The position numbers and the translations under genes are program-made. A DNA stretch of 64,000 nt from Argentina anserina (taxonomy: Eukaryota > Streptophyta > Magnoliopsida > Rosales > Rosaceae). The DNA is taken from NCBI RefSeq assembly GCF_933775445.1, contig NC_065874.1, positions 32,310,501-32,374,500 of the forward strand, in the 5' to 3' direction. Numbering within the stretch: position 1 is the first letter of the stretch; each line of letters starts with the position of its first letter. The notes beneath the pieces are model-generated. The model did not search any database. It saw nothing but the letters and a program-made list of their open reading frames with translations, and was not told the origin of the DNA. Positions 45,282-57,725 of this stretch are shown here, in pieces.

Positions 45282-46083
45282 CCAGGAACCGTAGCAGGAT
45301 TTCGCTTTTATTCTCTGGAATTATAATCTGACTCACATTTTTTATCCTGATTTATGTACAGCCTTCATTGTTAACCGTAATATTTTGTAAGGATGATAGT
45401 TAGAGGGAGATGTACAGTTTTTGTACCCTTTTGCTACAACAGTAGTGCACCAAAACAATTGCTCCTTGTAGATTTTAATTGAGATTTCTTATTTCTCCCA
45501 GTTGAACTCGTGTGCATAGTCAATATTAGTCTCATCTGCATCTCTGAAAATTTGGTGAATGGCTAATCCTACTCAGACTGCAGTCACTGGGTCACTGCAC
45601 TGCTCTCGGAAAACCAGAAATTCTCCATGGGAGTCTTATTTCCAATTTTCCATCTGCAAAGACTTGGTCAATGGTCAATCCTCCTCAGCTGGCTAGCTCC
45701 TACTCTGCTGATCAGAACCTGCATTTTCAGGTGCACAGAGTATCTCTGAAGATCTGGTGCAGAAGGAATTGAAATTTGACTTGACTTTGGTGCAGAGTAT
45801 CTTTGATGGATGGAAGCCACTAAGTTGCCTATGTTTTATTTTTTGTGTCCCTAATTCATAATATATATATATATATATATGATCAACTGGAACCTGTGAA
45901 TCCTATTCTTTCATAGTTGGGGTTGGTGTTTGGTCTCTCTTAACTGCCATTGATGGCAGATCAGATAGACGGAATTGCCTTTGGGGAGGATAGCCGTGGA
46001 CAATCCCCACATAATTTTCTTGAAGTTTGTTCATACATTGTTTCAATTAATTGTCTTCAGAAACTTAACCCCAGTTTTCCATT
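45282..46083 (+). other. 3' UTR and flank of the receptor kinase
   Basis: No gene seen; a (TA)n run lies at about 45861-45880. The last five bases (CCATT, 46079-46083) are the target duplication of the copia element. Confidence 0.5.
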
Positions 46084-46369
46084 TAAAGATATTTTAGATG
46101 AAGATAGATTTGTATATTGTGAATTAAACCATATACAAGAGACTTATATATAGGAAATGCACAAACCACATTTTCCACCACCTTTTCCACTAACTCTAAC
46201 AGAGACCCATGAGACTTATATATAGGAAAGACACAAATGCACAAACCACATTTTCCACCACATTTTTCCATTAACTCTAATAGAGACTTATACCGGGCCA
46301 TACTATTGGTAATCACCACACAACCAAATACCAATTAGATATGGTGGCAAGTACCATTAACTCTCAATA
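46084..46369 (-). repeat. 3' LTR of copia element
   Basis: 286 bp; matches the right LTR from TAAAGATATTTTAGATGAAG through CTCTCAATA. Contains an internal repeated block (GACTTATATATAGGAAA, ACAAACCACATTTTCC) and lies directly next to the PPT. Confidence 0.85.
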
Positions 46370-46381
46370 CTCCCCCTCAAG
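46370..46381 (-). promoter_or_regulatory. Polypurine tract of copia element
   Basis: Minus strand CTTGAGGGGGAG directly precedes the LTR start TATTGAGAG; primes plus-strand DNA synthesis in this class. Confidence 0.8.
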
Positions 46382-46724
46382 CTGGATTCAAAAGATTGAT
46401 GGATCCAAGCTTGAAAAGAATTCCAAGAAACTGAGCTGAGGGAAGAGATTTGGTGAAGAAATCTGCTAACTGGTCATGGCTTCGAGTGAACACAGTGTCG
46501 ATCACTTTGTTTTGAACTTGAGAGCGAACATAGTGGCAGTCCACCTCTATATGCTTAGTGCGCTCGTGAAAAACAGGGTTGGCAGCAATGTGCATTGCCG
46601 CTTCATTGTCACAAAACATGGAAATAGGCTGAGCATGAGAAAATCCTAAATCAAAAAGGAGAAACTTCAACCATATCAACTCACAAGCAATAGAAGCCAT
46701 AGCGTGATACTTAGCTTTAAGCAC
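46377..46724 (-). pseudogene. Copia RNase H C-terminal region
   Basis: Reads KAKYHAMASIACELIWLKFL, CDNEAAMHIAANPVFHERTK and HIEVDCHYVR, the conserved copia RNase H tail, ending near the PPT. The usual E in E/AEYHA and the CDN aspartate context are visible (YHAMA, CDNEAA). The link to the RT frame at 47259 is broken by frameshifts and stops between 46725 and 47258. Confidence 0.75.
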
Positions 46725-47258
46725 ACGAGTAATAACACTTTGCTTCTTACTCTTCCATGTTACCAGATTCCCTCACACCAAAGTACAATATCTAGTTGTT
46801 GACTTACGATCACATGAATTTCCAGCCCAATCCGCATAAAAAAATCCTATGATTTTGGTGTGATGATTGTTCTTCATCAATATACCTCAACCAATAGAAC
46901 CTTTAAGATATCGAAGAATCCTCTTGACAATTTGAATGTTCCTCAGTAGGTGAATGCATAAATTGACTCACCAAGCTCACTGCAAATGAGATGTCTGGTT
47001 ATGGTGAGATAAATCAACTTTCCAACAAGCCTCTGATACATTTCCACATTGTTGAATTTATCACTTTCTACTTCTAGTTTCAGCTTGCTGTCAAGAGGTG
47101 TCAAGAGGTGTGACACTAGGCTTGCAATCTGTTATCTTGGCTTTTTCTAAAAGATCCAGTAAATACTTTCTCTGATTGAGAAACAAACCCTTAGCTAAAG
47201 TGGCAATCTCTATACCGAGAAAGTATTTCAACACTCCCAAATCCTTGATCGCAAACTT

Positions 47259-47873
47259 CTAATGCAAGGAATGTTTAAGAGTATTGATTTCTTCTTCATT
47301 ATCACCTGTAATAATAAGATCATCAACATACACAAGTACCACCAACTTGCCATGCTGACCAATTCTCACAAACATGGAGGAGTCTGCATTGCTTCTTTTG
47401 AACTCATTAGCTTCCAAAACACAACTTAACTTAGAGTACCAAGCCCTAGGAGATTGCTTCAGTTCATACAAAGACTTGTGCAGACTGCAAACCAGTCTCG
47501 GATCACTTGCTTGAGGATGACCTAGAGGAAGCTGCATGTAGACTTCTTCTTCTAATTCTCCATGTAAAAAAACGTTTTTTACATCCATTTGATACAAGGG
47601 CCATGAGTGGTTTACTGCAATAGACAGAAGTACTCTAATTGTGTTCATCTTGGCCATAGAAGTAAATGTCTCCTTGTAATCCACCCCATAGGTTTGAGTG
47701 AATCCTCTAGCCACCAATCGAGCTTTATATCTTTCAACTCTTCCATCTGACCTGAATTTCGTTTTAAAAATCCATTTGCTACCAACAACCCTTTTTCCTT
47801 CTGGAAGTTGAACTACACTCCAAGTTTTGTTGGCATCCAAAACTTGAAGTTCTTCTTTCATGGCAGTAGCCAA
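47259..47873 (-). pseudogene. Copia reverse transcriptase fragment
   Basis: 204-aa open stretch: AMKEELQVLDANKTWSVVQL, GSKWIFKTKFRSDGRVERYK, ARLVARGFTQTYGVDYKETF, QMDVKNVFLHGELEEEVYMQ and LVVLVYVDDLIITGDNEEEI. The YVDD catalytic box is intact. The frame closes just after and the RNase H part lies in other frames. The TFAPVAK motif reads TFTSMAK. Confidence 0.85.
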
Positions 47874-48411
47874 ACAACCTGCTCACTTGCTTCCTGGTAA
47901 TTTTTTGGTTCAGCAGAACTTGAAATGGCTGAGAGAAAGGCTCCATGAGAAGAATAAACTTTGTTGTAGCATACAAAATTCTCTACTGGATATTTGGAGG
48001 AATAAACTTTATAATCTTGCAGTTTAAATGGAGGTTGCCTAATCCGACTTGGATATCTTCTCTCAGTGGGATTGGCTTGATCTTCATCATCAACAACTTC
48101 TTTTGAGTGAATAACACCATCATCATCAGTCTCATGTGGACTTTCAAGAGTTGAAAATGCATTTTCAGACTCAGCTGCAACATCGTCCGGATCTTCTGAG
48201 CCATCAGAATAATTTCCAGAATTACTTTCATCATGTTCATCTTGTTTAGTGTCAGCTGCACCTGTATGGACCAGCTGAGATGGATTACTTGCTTCCACTT
48301 CTTCCCCACTGATTGGTAATTAAAGAAAATCAAGGAAGTACTCCCCCTGAGGAGATAGAACTGGTGCACTGTAAAATGGAATGTTTTCAATGAATCTGAC
48401 ATCTCTTGAGA
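47874..48411 (-). pseudogene. Copia linker between integrase and RT
   Basis: Acidic linker readable in minus frames (SNPSQLVHTGAADTKQDEHD, PTERRYPSRIRQPPFKLQDY), typical of the copia region before RT; frames conflict. Confidence 0.6.
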
Positions 48412-49543
48412 CTACCAGTTTCTTGGTGTGAGGGTTGTAGATTTTATAACCCTTATGAGTTGAAGAGTAACCGAGAAAGATACATTTAACAGCTTTTGGA
48501 TCAAGTTTATCCCTGTGAATAGATTGAACATGAACATAGCATATGCATCCAAATATTCTGAGATGAGAGATATTGATTTTCTACCTTTGAGAACTTCATA
48601 TGGAGATTTAAAATTCAAAATCCTACTTGGCAGTCTGTTAATGAGATATGCAGCTATCTGAACCCCTTGAGACCAAAATCTCTTTCGAACATTAATTTTA
48701 AACATGATTGACCTTGTTTTTTCAAGAAGATCACGATTTTTACGTTCAACAATACCATTCTGTTGTGGTGTTCCTACACAACTTGTCTGATGTATGATTC
48801 CATTTGTACTTAAAAAAAATTTGTGACATGATTTTGGACATATATTCATAGCCATTGTCTGATATGAGGATTTGAAGTTTAGATGAAGACATGGTTGTAA
48901 CAAAGTTATAAAAATCTTTGAAGGCAGACATGAAATCACTTTTGAGTTTTAACAAGTATAACCAAGTTATTTGAGAGAAGTCATCAACAAAAGTCACAAA
49001 ATATTTATAACCATCGAATGAAACAAGAGGGGCAGGTCCCCAAATGTCAGAGTGAACAATTTCGAATGGTTTGGTAGCTCTGGATACATATGAACTAAAA
49101 GGTAGCCTAGATGAAAAACTTCACACTGAAGTTGCTCTTTACATAAAGTTGGAAAAACAGAAGACAAAACACGTTCTGATGGATGTGCAAGACGTTGATG
49201 CCAGAGTTGGTGTTCTTGAGCTAAGCTGAGATTTGCTTGAATGACTATGGGGGATCCTAAACTCCTTTGAGAGATAGTACATACCATTTAGATAAAACCC
49301 TTCACCAATTAGATTCTTGGTTGCTAGGTCCTGAAATATAACCTTGTCAGGATAAAAAATGGCAAGGCATTTTAGAGTATTAGTGATTCGACCAATAGAG
49401 ATCAACTTGAATGGAAAAGAAGGAACATACAAAGCAGTGGAGGGTATAATTTCAAATAAAATGTTTATTTTTCCCTTTCCTAAAACAAGAGCACCTCTAC
49501 CATTGGCAACATACACAAGAGAAGGAGAGGACATTTTTTTCAA
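48412..49543 (-). pseudogene. Copia protease and integrase remains
   Basis: Minus frames give SLVYVANGRGALVLGKGKIN and PSFPFKLISIGRITNTLKC (49139-49543), ending NLIGEGFYLNGMYYLSK. The GAG-pre-integrase follows with LWHQRLAHPSERVLSSVFP (48994-49287), then integrase core TFVDDFSQITWLYLLKLKSD (48746-48997), and SCVGTPQQNGIVERKNRDLL (48412-48939). The zinc finger and several joins are frameshifted. Confidence 0.75.
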
Positions 49544-49612
49544 AATTTTAAAGCTTAGAATTTTGGTTAGTCATGTGATCAGTGGCCCCTGAATCTATTA
49601 TCTAAAAATCAT

Positions 49613-50737
49613 TCATAATGCTAGCATGTAAGGCAGTAGAGAAGCTTTCAAGATATATGGAACATCATCATGTGACACTTCATCTGCCTCATATAAGAAG
49701 CCAGCAAATTTACCAACCAAAGCTGCAATATTTCCATCATTCAATTGTTGTTTAGTTCCTTGCTTGAGTTCAAGATAGGCTGCAAACTCATTTATCAACG
49801 CAGCTGGGTTGGCAGTGAAATCCAAGAGACCTCCAAAACTAGATGAGGAAATTTTTCCTTGTGAACTAGTACTTTGAAGTTGGACTAAGCATCTCTAGCT
49901 GGTTTATCAAATTTTGGCTTGAGTTCAGGGTGCAAGATCTAACATCTCTCTCTCTCAAATGCCCCTGACAATTACAGTGCAAAACAGTTCAAGCCACTTC
50001 CCTTTGTATACCTTCTTCTCATTGGTTCGATGATCACTAGCAAAGGCTCTTGCTTCAGAGGCATGAGCTTTTGAATCTTCATTCATCACTCTCCTAATTT
50101 CTTCTCGTTGAATGGTGGCGCAGATGCTTGTCAAGGTAGGAAACTCAAACAACATCAGGATGTGGCTGCGCAAATCCTCATTTTCAGGGCCCAAACTTGC
50201 TAAGAGTTGGAAGATCTTGTCTTCTTCTGCTCTCTTTTAGAGGATGGTGGCGTCAGTGGTGTGAGGTCTGTACAAATCGATCTCATTCCACATGCTTTTG
50301 ATGTTGCCAAGGTGATGAACGAAGGTACTTGCTCCTTGCTTGAGACAAGTGATGTCTCTTCGCAGATGAAACACCTTTGCGACATGATTTTGGTTGTCAT
50401 ACAATTCTTTCACAGCCTTCCAGAGATGCTGAGAAGATTCACAATAATTGAAGATTTCTCTAATGGCGGGTTCCATGGAGTTTAGGAGCCATGACATGAC
50501 TAGCTGGTCCTTGCTAAGCCATGCTTCATAATTAACAGATAAAGGCTCAGGAATTTGAACACTTCCAGTAATAAATCCAAGCTTGGATCTACCACTGAGA
50601 GCAAGAGTTATAGATCTAGACCAAGAAAGATAATTATGCTCATTAAGGAGCGTAGAAGATAGGCGTTGATTTGGGATTTGTGAGATTGGGGAAGAAGAAA
50701 TTGTTGAGCTGCTACTGGAATCTCGCATATCAGCCAT
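49613..50737 (-). pseudogene. Copia gag remains
   Basis: Starts MADMRDSSSSSTISS at 50737 and reads TLLNEHNYLSWSRSITLALS, then SKDQLVMSWLLNSMEPAIRE, LKQGASTFVHHLGNIKSMWN (50237-50737), MLFEFPTLTSICATIQREEI (49955-50194) and NPAALINEFAAYLELKQG (49613-49825). Several breaks; the zinc knuckle is not readable. Related to the gag at 60.6 kb. Confidence 0.75.
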
Positions 50738-50773
50738 GACTGAAAAGAGCTCAAAGAGACAGGTCTATAAACA

Positions 50774-50790
50774 GTCATGCTCTGATACCA
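50774..50790 (-). promoter_or_regulatory. Primer binding site, initiator Met tRNA type
   Basis: Minus strand TGGTATCAGAGCATGAC lies directly next to the 5' LTR; TGGTATCAGAGC complements the 3' end of plant initiator tRNA-Met. Confidence 0.9.
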
Positions 50791-51063
50791 TAAAGATATT
50801 TTAGATGAAGATAGTTTTGTATATTGTGAATTAAACCATATACAAGAGACTTATATATAGGAAAGAAACAAACCACATTTTCCACTAACTCTAACAGAGA
50901 CTCATAAGACTTATATATAGGAAAGACACAAATGCACAAACCACATTTTCCACCACATTTTCCACTAACTCTAATAGAGACCCATACCGGGCCATACTAT
51001 TGGTAATCACCACACAACCAAATACCAATTAGGTATGGTGGCAAGTACCACCAACTCTCAATA
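50791..51063 (-). repeat. 5' LTR of copia element
   Basis: 273 bp, partner of 46084-46369; shorter by small deletions around the internal repeat. Carries TATATATAG on both strands as possible TATA signal. Confidence 0.85.
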
Positions 51064-51068
51064 CCATT

Positions 51069-52974
51069 CTTCCCATAACCAAAAGGCCTAAAGCCTCCCC
51101 TGGTCTTAACCGCAGTTATCAGGTTCTGATTGACTTGCAAACACCCTCAATGGCAAATAGCTCAGCTTCATACGATGATGTCTGCAACACAATCTGAACT
51201 TGATGATATGCAGTAGCTAGTAGCTTGCTTGTATATATATTGGTTGAGATGAGGCTCATAGTTCATGATCATTTTCCTCTACCCTTCTATTATCTACTAG
51301 CAATCTCCAATGTTTTAATGTAGATCTAACTATGGGTTTCTATTTGCTTTGTGAATTCAAATTCACTTGCCTACTTTAGAGTTGAAGGCTATATGTTGCA
51401 AGAGTTGATTCTTTGGATCCAGTTTTTAGGGTTAGCTTGACGCACAGTGATACTAATTAAGTTAGCTCATTAGCCTAGTTAAAGCTACAAGATTGATGTT
51501 CATATAATAAGTTTTGCTCTCAACTCTGCACACGTTTTAGCTTATGTGCTTCTAATAAAATTAGCCATCTCCTAGCTTGACATGTTATTTAAGATCAATA
51601 CTTTTCAATTACACAAAGATCAACGTAACCTCGGAATTCATGATACTCAGTTCACCATCTTCATCCTACCAATGCTACTATCGTCTACTATGTCTCCAGC
51701 TCTAACTTCTTAGCTGTATATATACCAGTACCACATCAACTTAAGTCTGAAATTTGGGGAATTTCTGGTAATTTCCTGAAACTTGTGAATTCAAGAACTA
51801 CGACAGTAGGTGGAACTGGAACGTTTATCGTTTCTCAGATGACCCAAGATATCATGTTGAAGATGTATGTTATAGTCGCTCAGATACTAAGGAAGAAGAA
51901 GAAGAAGTGGTAGAAGATGACCGGCCACTTGACTCAAGTCCAGCAGTGCCATTGGAGCCTCGATTATCATCAGACTTGGTCGTAGGCTCGTAGCTACAAA
52001 TAACACTACTCTAGTATTCTCCCAATCATGTCAAAGTTCCTGAAGAATGTAGGGAACTGACATTTGGAACTGTTAGTGATCTATTTAACTACTTTTCGCA
52101 TTCTAGTTGATTCTTGTAAGCATGGCTCTGCTAAATATATATCAGTGGTTTTGTAAAACTGGTTAATATTTGAGGTCGGATTATCGTGCTAAAAGTATAG
52201 TCCCGCCCCGTCACATTTCCTGAGTTCAACCATTCTTTCTATGCAAAAACTGGCCGCAATCTTGTTGTGTCTAATGACTCTAATCTCAACCAAGACTATA
52301 ACAATAATCCACATGTATCCTTAGCACCTGTTCGCTCTTAACTAACATATCATTGTTAACAAATTGTAGCACACGAAATCCAGCAATTTAATTGAAAAAA
52401 AATCTTCTTTCTTCCTTCTGAAAAAAAATCTTCTTTCTTATGTTCATAGGAAACTATCCTCATCTTGATTAATATTTTGAATTAATTTCAGTTTATCCTC
52501 CTAAATTTTACACTCAAAATCAATTCACTCCTTGAACTTTTATTTTAATAAGTTCACCCCCTATATTTTCAAATGATATCAAAAAATGACAAAATTCAGA
52601 TTTTCTTAGTTAAAATCCGATAAAAAACTATCAAAAGAAGGCTTCAATATAATGCAAGACCAAAAAAAAATTTCCAACAACAACACTGAAGCTTTAGAAT
52701 TATGTCTCGTAGCATAATTATCAATATAATGGATATAAAAATATGAATTTTGTTTTTCTTTGATGTTATTTAAAAATATAGAGGATGAACTGATTAAAAT
52801 AAAAGTTAAAAAATAGATAAACTGATTTTAAGTGTAAAATTTAAGTGGTAAGCTGAACCTAATTCTAATATTTTTACACCAAAACTTATAACTCATTGGG
52901 AAATTATTCGACAAAAAAAAAAAAGGGGTTTCCGTGCCCAAATTGTCTTTTGGGTCTCACATTCAAGTCGGTTG
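51069..52974. other. Intergenic, one unexplained open stretch
   Basis: No known gene. At about 51768-51993 the plus strand is open without an ATG: NYDSRWNWNVYRFSDD, then RSDTKEEEEEVVEDDRPL and a stop; it could be an unrecognised exon. The rest is AT-rich. Confidence 0.4.
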
Positions 52975-53154
52975 TTACGGCCCAAACGATGACGCAAGCC
53001 CATACGCACAACCCAAATAAGAAGTAGGGCAAACCAATCCCAGCCTCCAGTACTATAAATACATCGCATTCCCTCATTTCCTTCTCTAACCCCAAAACTC
53101 TCTCCTCCCCACAAACCCTAGCCGCTCAACCCAAACCTCTCCGCCGACGCCGCC
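52975..53154 (+). promoter_or_regulatory. RPL10 promoter and leader
   Basis: GGCCCA site II word at 52979-52984, TATAAATA at 53054-53061, a pyrimidine-rich start region and AAACCCTAG telo-box-like word at 53113-53121, ahead of GCCGCCATGG. This is the usual plant ribosomal-protein promoter layout. Confidence 0.6.
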
Positions 53155-54148
53155 ATGGGTCGCCGCCCCGCCCGATGCTACCGCCAGATCAAGAACAAGC
53201 CCTACCCCAAGTCCCGCTTCTGCCGCGGAGTGCCCGACCCGAAGATCCGAATCTACGACGTCGGGATGAAGAAGAAGGGCGTCGACGAGTTCCCGTTCTG
53301 CGTCCACCTCGTCTCCTGGGAGAAGGAGAACGTCTCGTCCGAGGCTCTGGAGGCGGCGCGTATCGCCTGCAACAAGTACATGGCCAAGTTCGCCGGCAAG
53401 GACGCGTTTCATCTACGCGTTAGGGTGCACCCGTTCCATGTGCTCAGGATCAACAAGATGCTCTCCTGTGCCGGAGCCGATAGGCTTCAGACTGGTATGA
53501 GGGGAGCCTTCGGGAAGCCGCTCGGGACCTGCGCTAGGGTTGATATCGGACAGGTGTTGCTCTCTGTGAGGTGCAAGGATAGCAACAAGAACAATGCCTG
53601 TGAGGCGCTGAGGAGGGCCAAGTTTAAGTTCCCTGGTCGCCAGAAGATCATTGAGAGCAGGAAGTGGTCAGTTTTCGGTTTCTCTGATTTGATTGTTTGT
53701 TGGTTAATTGATTTTCGATTGCGTATGATGTTTGAATGTTTGACATATTTGATGAGATTTTCGATTGCGTATGATGTTTGGATGTTTGACATATTGGATT
53801 GTGGTTTGTTGTGATCTGTGGTATGTTAGTCTGTTCATTGTGAATCTGGAACTGAATATGATGTTCAATTTTGTTAATTTTCAGGGGATTTACCAAGTTC
53901 AACAGAGTGGACTATGTGAGGTTGAAGTCAGAGGCACGCATCATTCCTGATGGTGTCAATGCCAAGGTCAGTAAATTTCCAAGAAGTGAATCTCTTTTGT
54001 AGTCATGTGGTTAAATTTGTTGCTATGTGAAATCTGGGTTCTTGCGTAGAAACTTATTTCTCTGTTGTGGTGATTGCAGCTTTTGGGATGCCATGGATCT
54101 TTGGCCTTGCGTAAACCTGGGGAAGCATTCATCGACGCTGCTGCTTAA
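53155..54148 (+). CDS. RPL10: 60S ribosomal protein L10 (uL16)
   Basis: Three exons: 53155-53666, 53885-53966 and 54080-54148; 220 aa, the normal plant length. It starts [20 protein letters not shown] and contains [60 protein letters not shown] and ends GEAFIDAAA. uL16 sits near the A/P-site loop of the large subunit and completes late 60S maturation; in Arabidopsis RPL10A is also a target of the NIK1 immune receptor. Exon 1 is GC-rich compared with its surroundings. ATG context GCCGCCATGG is strong. Splice joins at RKW/GFTKF and NAK/LLGCH. Assignment is certain at family level. Confidence 0.97.
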
Positions 54149-55168
54149 GAACATCTTTTCTAGGAATTGAATTCGTGTGTAATCCAATTTCTGTTTGCGC
54201 TTTAAATTCTGTTGACTCTAAAGTACTCTATATTTGCATTTTGTATTTCAATGACTGAAAGCTTATGTCTTTCATCTGGTACACAAGTTTTGGGAATTAG
54301 TATTTTGCTTTAAGTCATATTCTCCGAGGGAGGTTTGATTTCTGTTATCAAAAAACTTTTAGCTTATACTATAATTCTAGTGCTATCATCAAATTATTAG
54401 GCAAAATTGTTTCACTGCATCCTAGATATTTGGATGGTAAATATTTCCCCCAACTCTTGGTGATTCAATACACAAGTGCAGCAGTTGTGATTATGCTGTA
54501 TAAACAATGTTGCATGCATGGTCGTGACAAACTGGGATCGCAATCTGGATCGTACCATAGTTTGACAAATAATCTCATAATTTGATTCAAAACAATGGAA
54601 CTGTGATCAAGCGCCATCAGATCCATCAATGCTGGAGATAAGACGTAGACCTGTAGAAGGGTCTGTATTCTGAAAAATTGGGACTGAAAACGATATCTTT
54701 TATCTTGCATATAAGTTTTGGGAAATGTAAAAGTCTGCTTCAACTTTCTCTCTGTTGTGGAAGTTCTAATTTCTGTATCAACAATCTGGTATGATGGCTG
54801 ACCTGCAGATGATATAAGTTTGGTGAATTGATAATATAATTCCATTGCAAAGTTCCTTACATCTGGCGATACCTATTAGGTTGATAAACAGCGCCCAATT
54901 TTGGTAACGATGCTCGATCATTTGCTGACATGAAGATTGGATCTAAACATTCATTAACATTAGCGTAATAAGCCAAATTCATAAGTTGGATCTGTAGCCA
55001 AAAGCTCGATCAACCATATTCTAATTTAAGTCAGAACCACTAGATGCGTGATCAAGTAACCTAAATACTGAAATACTCCCCCATTTTTTTAATAAGTACC
55101 ATATGAGAGAATCAGAATGTCAGGGGATGCCAAAAGATGTGAAGCTTTCTTAGTTACAAGCTCGCTCA
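54149..55168. other. Intergenic between RPL10 and the B3 gene, no gene seen
   Basis: 3' flanks of two converging genes. A 126-aa minus frame at 54465-54845 has no domain resemblance. Confidence 0.5.
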
Positions 55169-57427
55169 CTATGCCCTCCTTCTCAGTTTATATGGAACTG
55201 CAGCTTCAATTTTTGGGCTCTCCGGTAGAAGCTCTGGTGGAGTTTTCATGTCAATTATTTCAGGACTGGTAGCTCTTTTCGACCTTCTTAATATTTTACA
55301 GTCTCGGTCAGGCTTCTTGGCCGCCTTTGATGGCTTTCCAGCATTCTTAACTTTGTCCTTCTTGCAATGTTCTTGAGTTTTCACCTTAGTTATGTAGATC
55401 TGCCCATAAAAGATGATATCAATATCTGAAAAGGTATAAAAGTGTACATTCCCAAGCACATATAAAATTGTAAACCAATCTACAAATGACATAAATTGTA
55501 ACTTAAAAAGATAATGGAAACGTTATGCATCAGTCTTTTGGCAGAGCTGATGATATAAGTGTGACGGACAAACATATGCTCAAGCACTGGAGAACTGAAA
55601 GTCTGAACCAGATTTTAGAAATGGGACTTCTCCAGCTTCATAAAAGGCTAAAACAAAAAAGTTGTAAACCATGCAGTTAAAAATGTCTACTTTGATATAT
55701 TTGAATTCCTTTGATATTTATTCAACGGAATTGTTGCTCCCAAATGCAAATTTTGCAGTTAAAAAATAGCAAATTTCTAAAGAAGCTAGAACTTGAACAA
55801 AAAAAGATGAAATTGTGAAGGGTGCCACACATATTTCTACCAGGTCTAGAAGGGTCTTGCATGAAGTACCCTCTTAGCTCACGTTTAGATACATTTAGCA
55901 AATGCAATGACATCAACAGATCAATGAATGCGAATTCTGTCAAAGAATCCACATATAAAAGAATATCATTTCAAAAACAATAAAAAAAACATAGCTGGAT
56001 ATACAACAGTCCCAAAACAAAATAACGAAATGAAAAATAAACAGGCAACTAAAAGCCTGGGATTGTAGATACAATCATATTAAAGTTTCAAGAAACAGAA
56101 ATAGCGTCATGATACTTCAACTACCTTAAAAAATTCAAGCTTTTATGATATGCAGGTAACTATAAAACAAGTCATAGATCAAGGAGGCACGCCTTGCCTT
56201 ATAGCGCAAAAAGCATTAACGATTCAACTTTCCCATTAGGTGTCAATCAGTACCCAAATCCAGTGTGCAACTTTCGAGATATAGATTTTAGACTATAAGC
56301 TCCATGGTACAGTGTATAAATGTGTTTGGATATACCATACCTTAAACCTTGCGGGTTCAACCAATTCAAACACAAGTGCGTCACCGTCATCCAACTTGCG
56401 GTCCAAAGCAAACCCTCTCCAACCACCACTAAGACCAGCTCTCCTGGCAATGTATTTAGCATCACATTCCTCGCCATCTTCATCCTCTAGAACAAATTCA
56501 GTGTCTGATTTTGGGAGATGATCCTCACAGAACTTAGAAGGAAGACCCTTGTAAACAGAACATGAATCAGTAAACACGGAGATTAGCAAAAGCAAGCTAT
56601 AATACTATTTTTGCCACAACATGAATCAATATTGGCATCGTAAACAAAAACAAACATTAATAAGCTAAAAACAGAACTTCATTGCAACTCACCAACCAAA
56701 AACAGCTATAGACATGAGACCGAACCATTGATTTGACAAAACAAGGATGTTCAGACTGCAGACTCTCTTGAAGCCGCTCTGCAGCTCTGAAAGCAGCAGT
56801 CCTTTCTTCAAAAGAAGCCATTCTACATTCTTCCAAAGGCCTTGCAAGGTAGCTGAAAATCATGTTCGCAACATCACTACTAATATCTACACAATACTCA
56901 CAAATCACAGAATTTATCAAACTAAATTTGACACAGCAAATATCTATTGCTACCTTCCAAATGTAGATGAACTGGACCTCAACCTCTTCCTAGTTGGAGG
57001 GCCTATGTCAGCCTGCATTAAACATTAAAAATGGGTTATGGGTTTTCTTCATCATAGAAGATTCTAACCAATCACACCCAACACTTACTTCATCAGCATA
57101 TGATTGAATTGGGTTCCGCTCACGGGTAGAACGTCTCGGCTCGACTTCAAAAGCAGTGTTCTTTGCTTTTGGCTTCCAAACCCGTTGCTGCATCAACATT
57201 CAACAATGACATTAGCGAATACCCAGCAATTATAAACAAAAGTACATTAGTAAACACACAACAGGAAACAAGGGAATAAGTTCGGGTCTTTGAACCTGCT
57301 GGGGCTTCTTCTCAGAAGCAGTGAGATCAGAGAGAGTTTTGGAAACCTGGGTGATCCCCAATTCCTGAAACTTCTTCCTGTTTTCTTCAAGGCGTTTGTT
57401 ACGAGCTTCTTCGTAAGCGGCCACCAT
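55169..57427 (-). CDS. B3 domain-containing DNA-binding protein (At5g42700/At3g19184 type)
   Basis: Six exons: 57296-57427, 57089-57187, 56954-57012, 56693-56852, 56341-56547 and 55169-55399; 295 aa. The N-terminus YEEARNKRLEENRKKFQELG and the basic QRVWKPKAKNTAF, RRSTRERNPIQSYADE region precede the B3 fold: MVRSHVYSCFWLGLPSKFCE, HLPKSDTEFVLEDEDGEE, YIARRAGLSGGWRGFALDRK and LDDGDALVFELVEPARFKIY. The C-terminus is Lys-rich (KKDKVKNAGKPSKAAKKPD) and ends KLRRRA. B3 proteins bind short DNA motifs in the nucleus; targets for this subgroup are not known to me. The start at 57427 follows a (CT)n leader; an upstream ATG at 57577 would translate the microsatellite and is rejected. Confidence 0.9.
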
Positions 57428-57451
57428 TTTTTTTTTGGGTGCTTCGAAAAC

Positions 57452-57452
<1 letters not shown>

Positions 57453-57504
<52 letters not shown>
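57453..57504 (-). repeat. (CT)n microsatellite in the B3 gene leader
   Basis: About 26 AG repeats on the plus strand (CT on the coding strand), 26 bp upstream of the B3 ATG. Long CT leaders are common in plant 5' UTRs and highly variable between individuals. Confidence 0.9.
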
Positions 57505-57506
<2 letters not shown>

Positions 57507-57600
57507 ATGAACGTGTGGAAGTAGTGGGCGGGCTGCTGCTGCTTAACACTGTGTTGTATAAGACGTTTGAATTTCAAAGTCTCACCTTTTGCCTATGGCC

Positions 57601-57614
57601 AAACGACGTCGTTT
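57601..57614. promoter_or_regulatory. ACGT-core palindrome upstream of the B3 gene
   Basis: AAACGACGTCGTTT is a perfect 14-bp palindrome centred on GACGTC, the C-box bound by plant bZIP factors. It lies 174 bp upstream of the B3 ATG. Confidence 0.5.
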
Positions 57615-57725
57615 CGTCTCTTTGTTTCATAGGGAACGGTGTAGGTAACTTGGTCATCATAATTTCACTTTTTACATCAGTAAGGGGATTTTTTTTAGAT
57701 TGTTACCCATTTTACCCTGTTGCAG

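Larger units (their letters stand above)
46084..51063 (-). mobile_element. Complete decayed Ty1/copia LTR retrotransposon
   Basis: The element is bounded by 5-bp duplications CCATT (46079-46083 and 51064-51068). Two LTRs (46084-46369 and 50791-51063), a PBS (50774-50790) and a PPT (46370-46381) fix the minus orientation. The order gag, protease, integrase, RT, RNase H is copia-type. Every domain has frameshifts or stops. LTRs share sequence but differ by several indels, so the insertion is old. LTR ends read TATTGAGAG at the 5' side and ATCTTTA at the 3' side, not TG..CA. Confidence 0.9.

Noticed and set aside
53086..53412. 108-aa minus-strand frame opposite RPL10
   Set aside because: Mirror of the GC-rich RPL10 exon 1.
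57230..57577. Upstream start for the B3 gene at 57577
   Set aside because: It would translate the (CT)n leader as a long Leu-Ser run and skips the conserved MVAAYEEARNKRLEE start.
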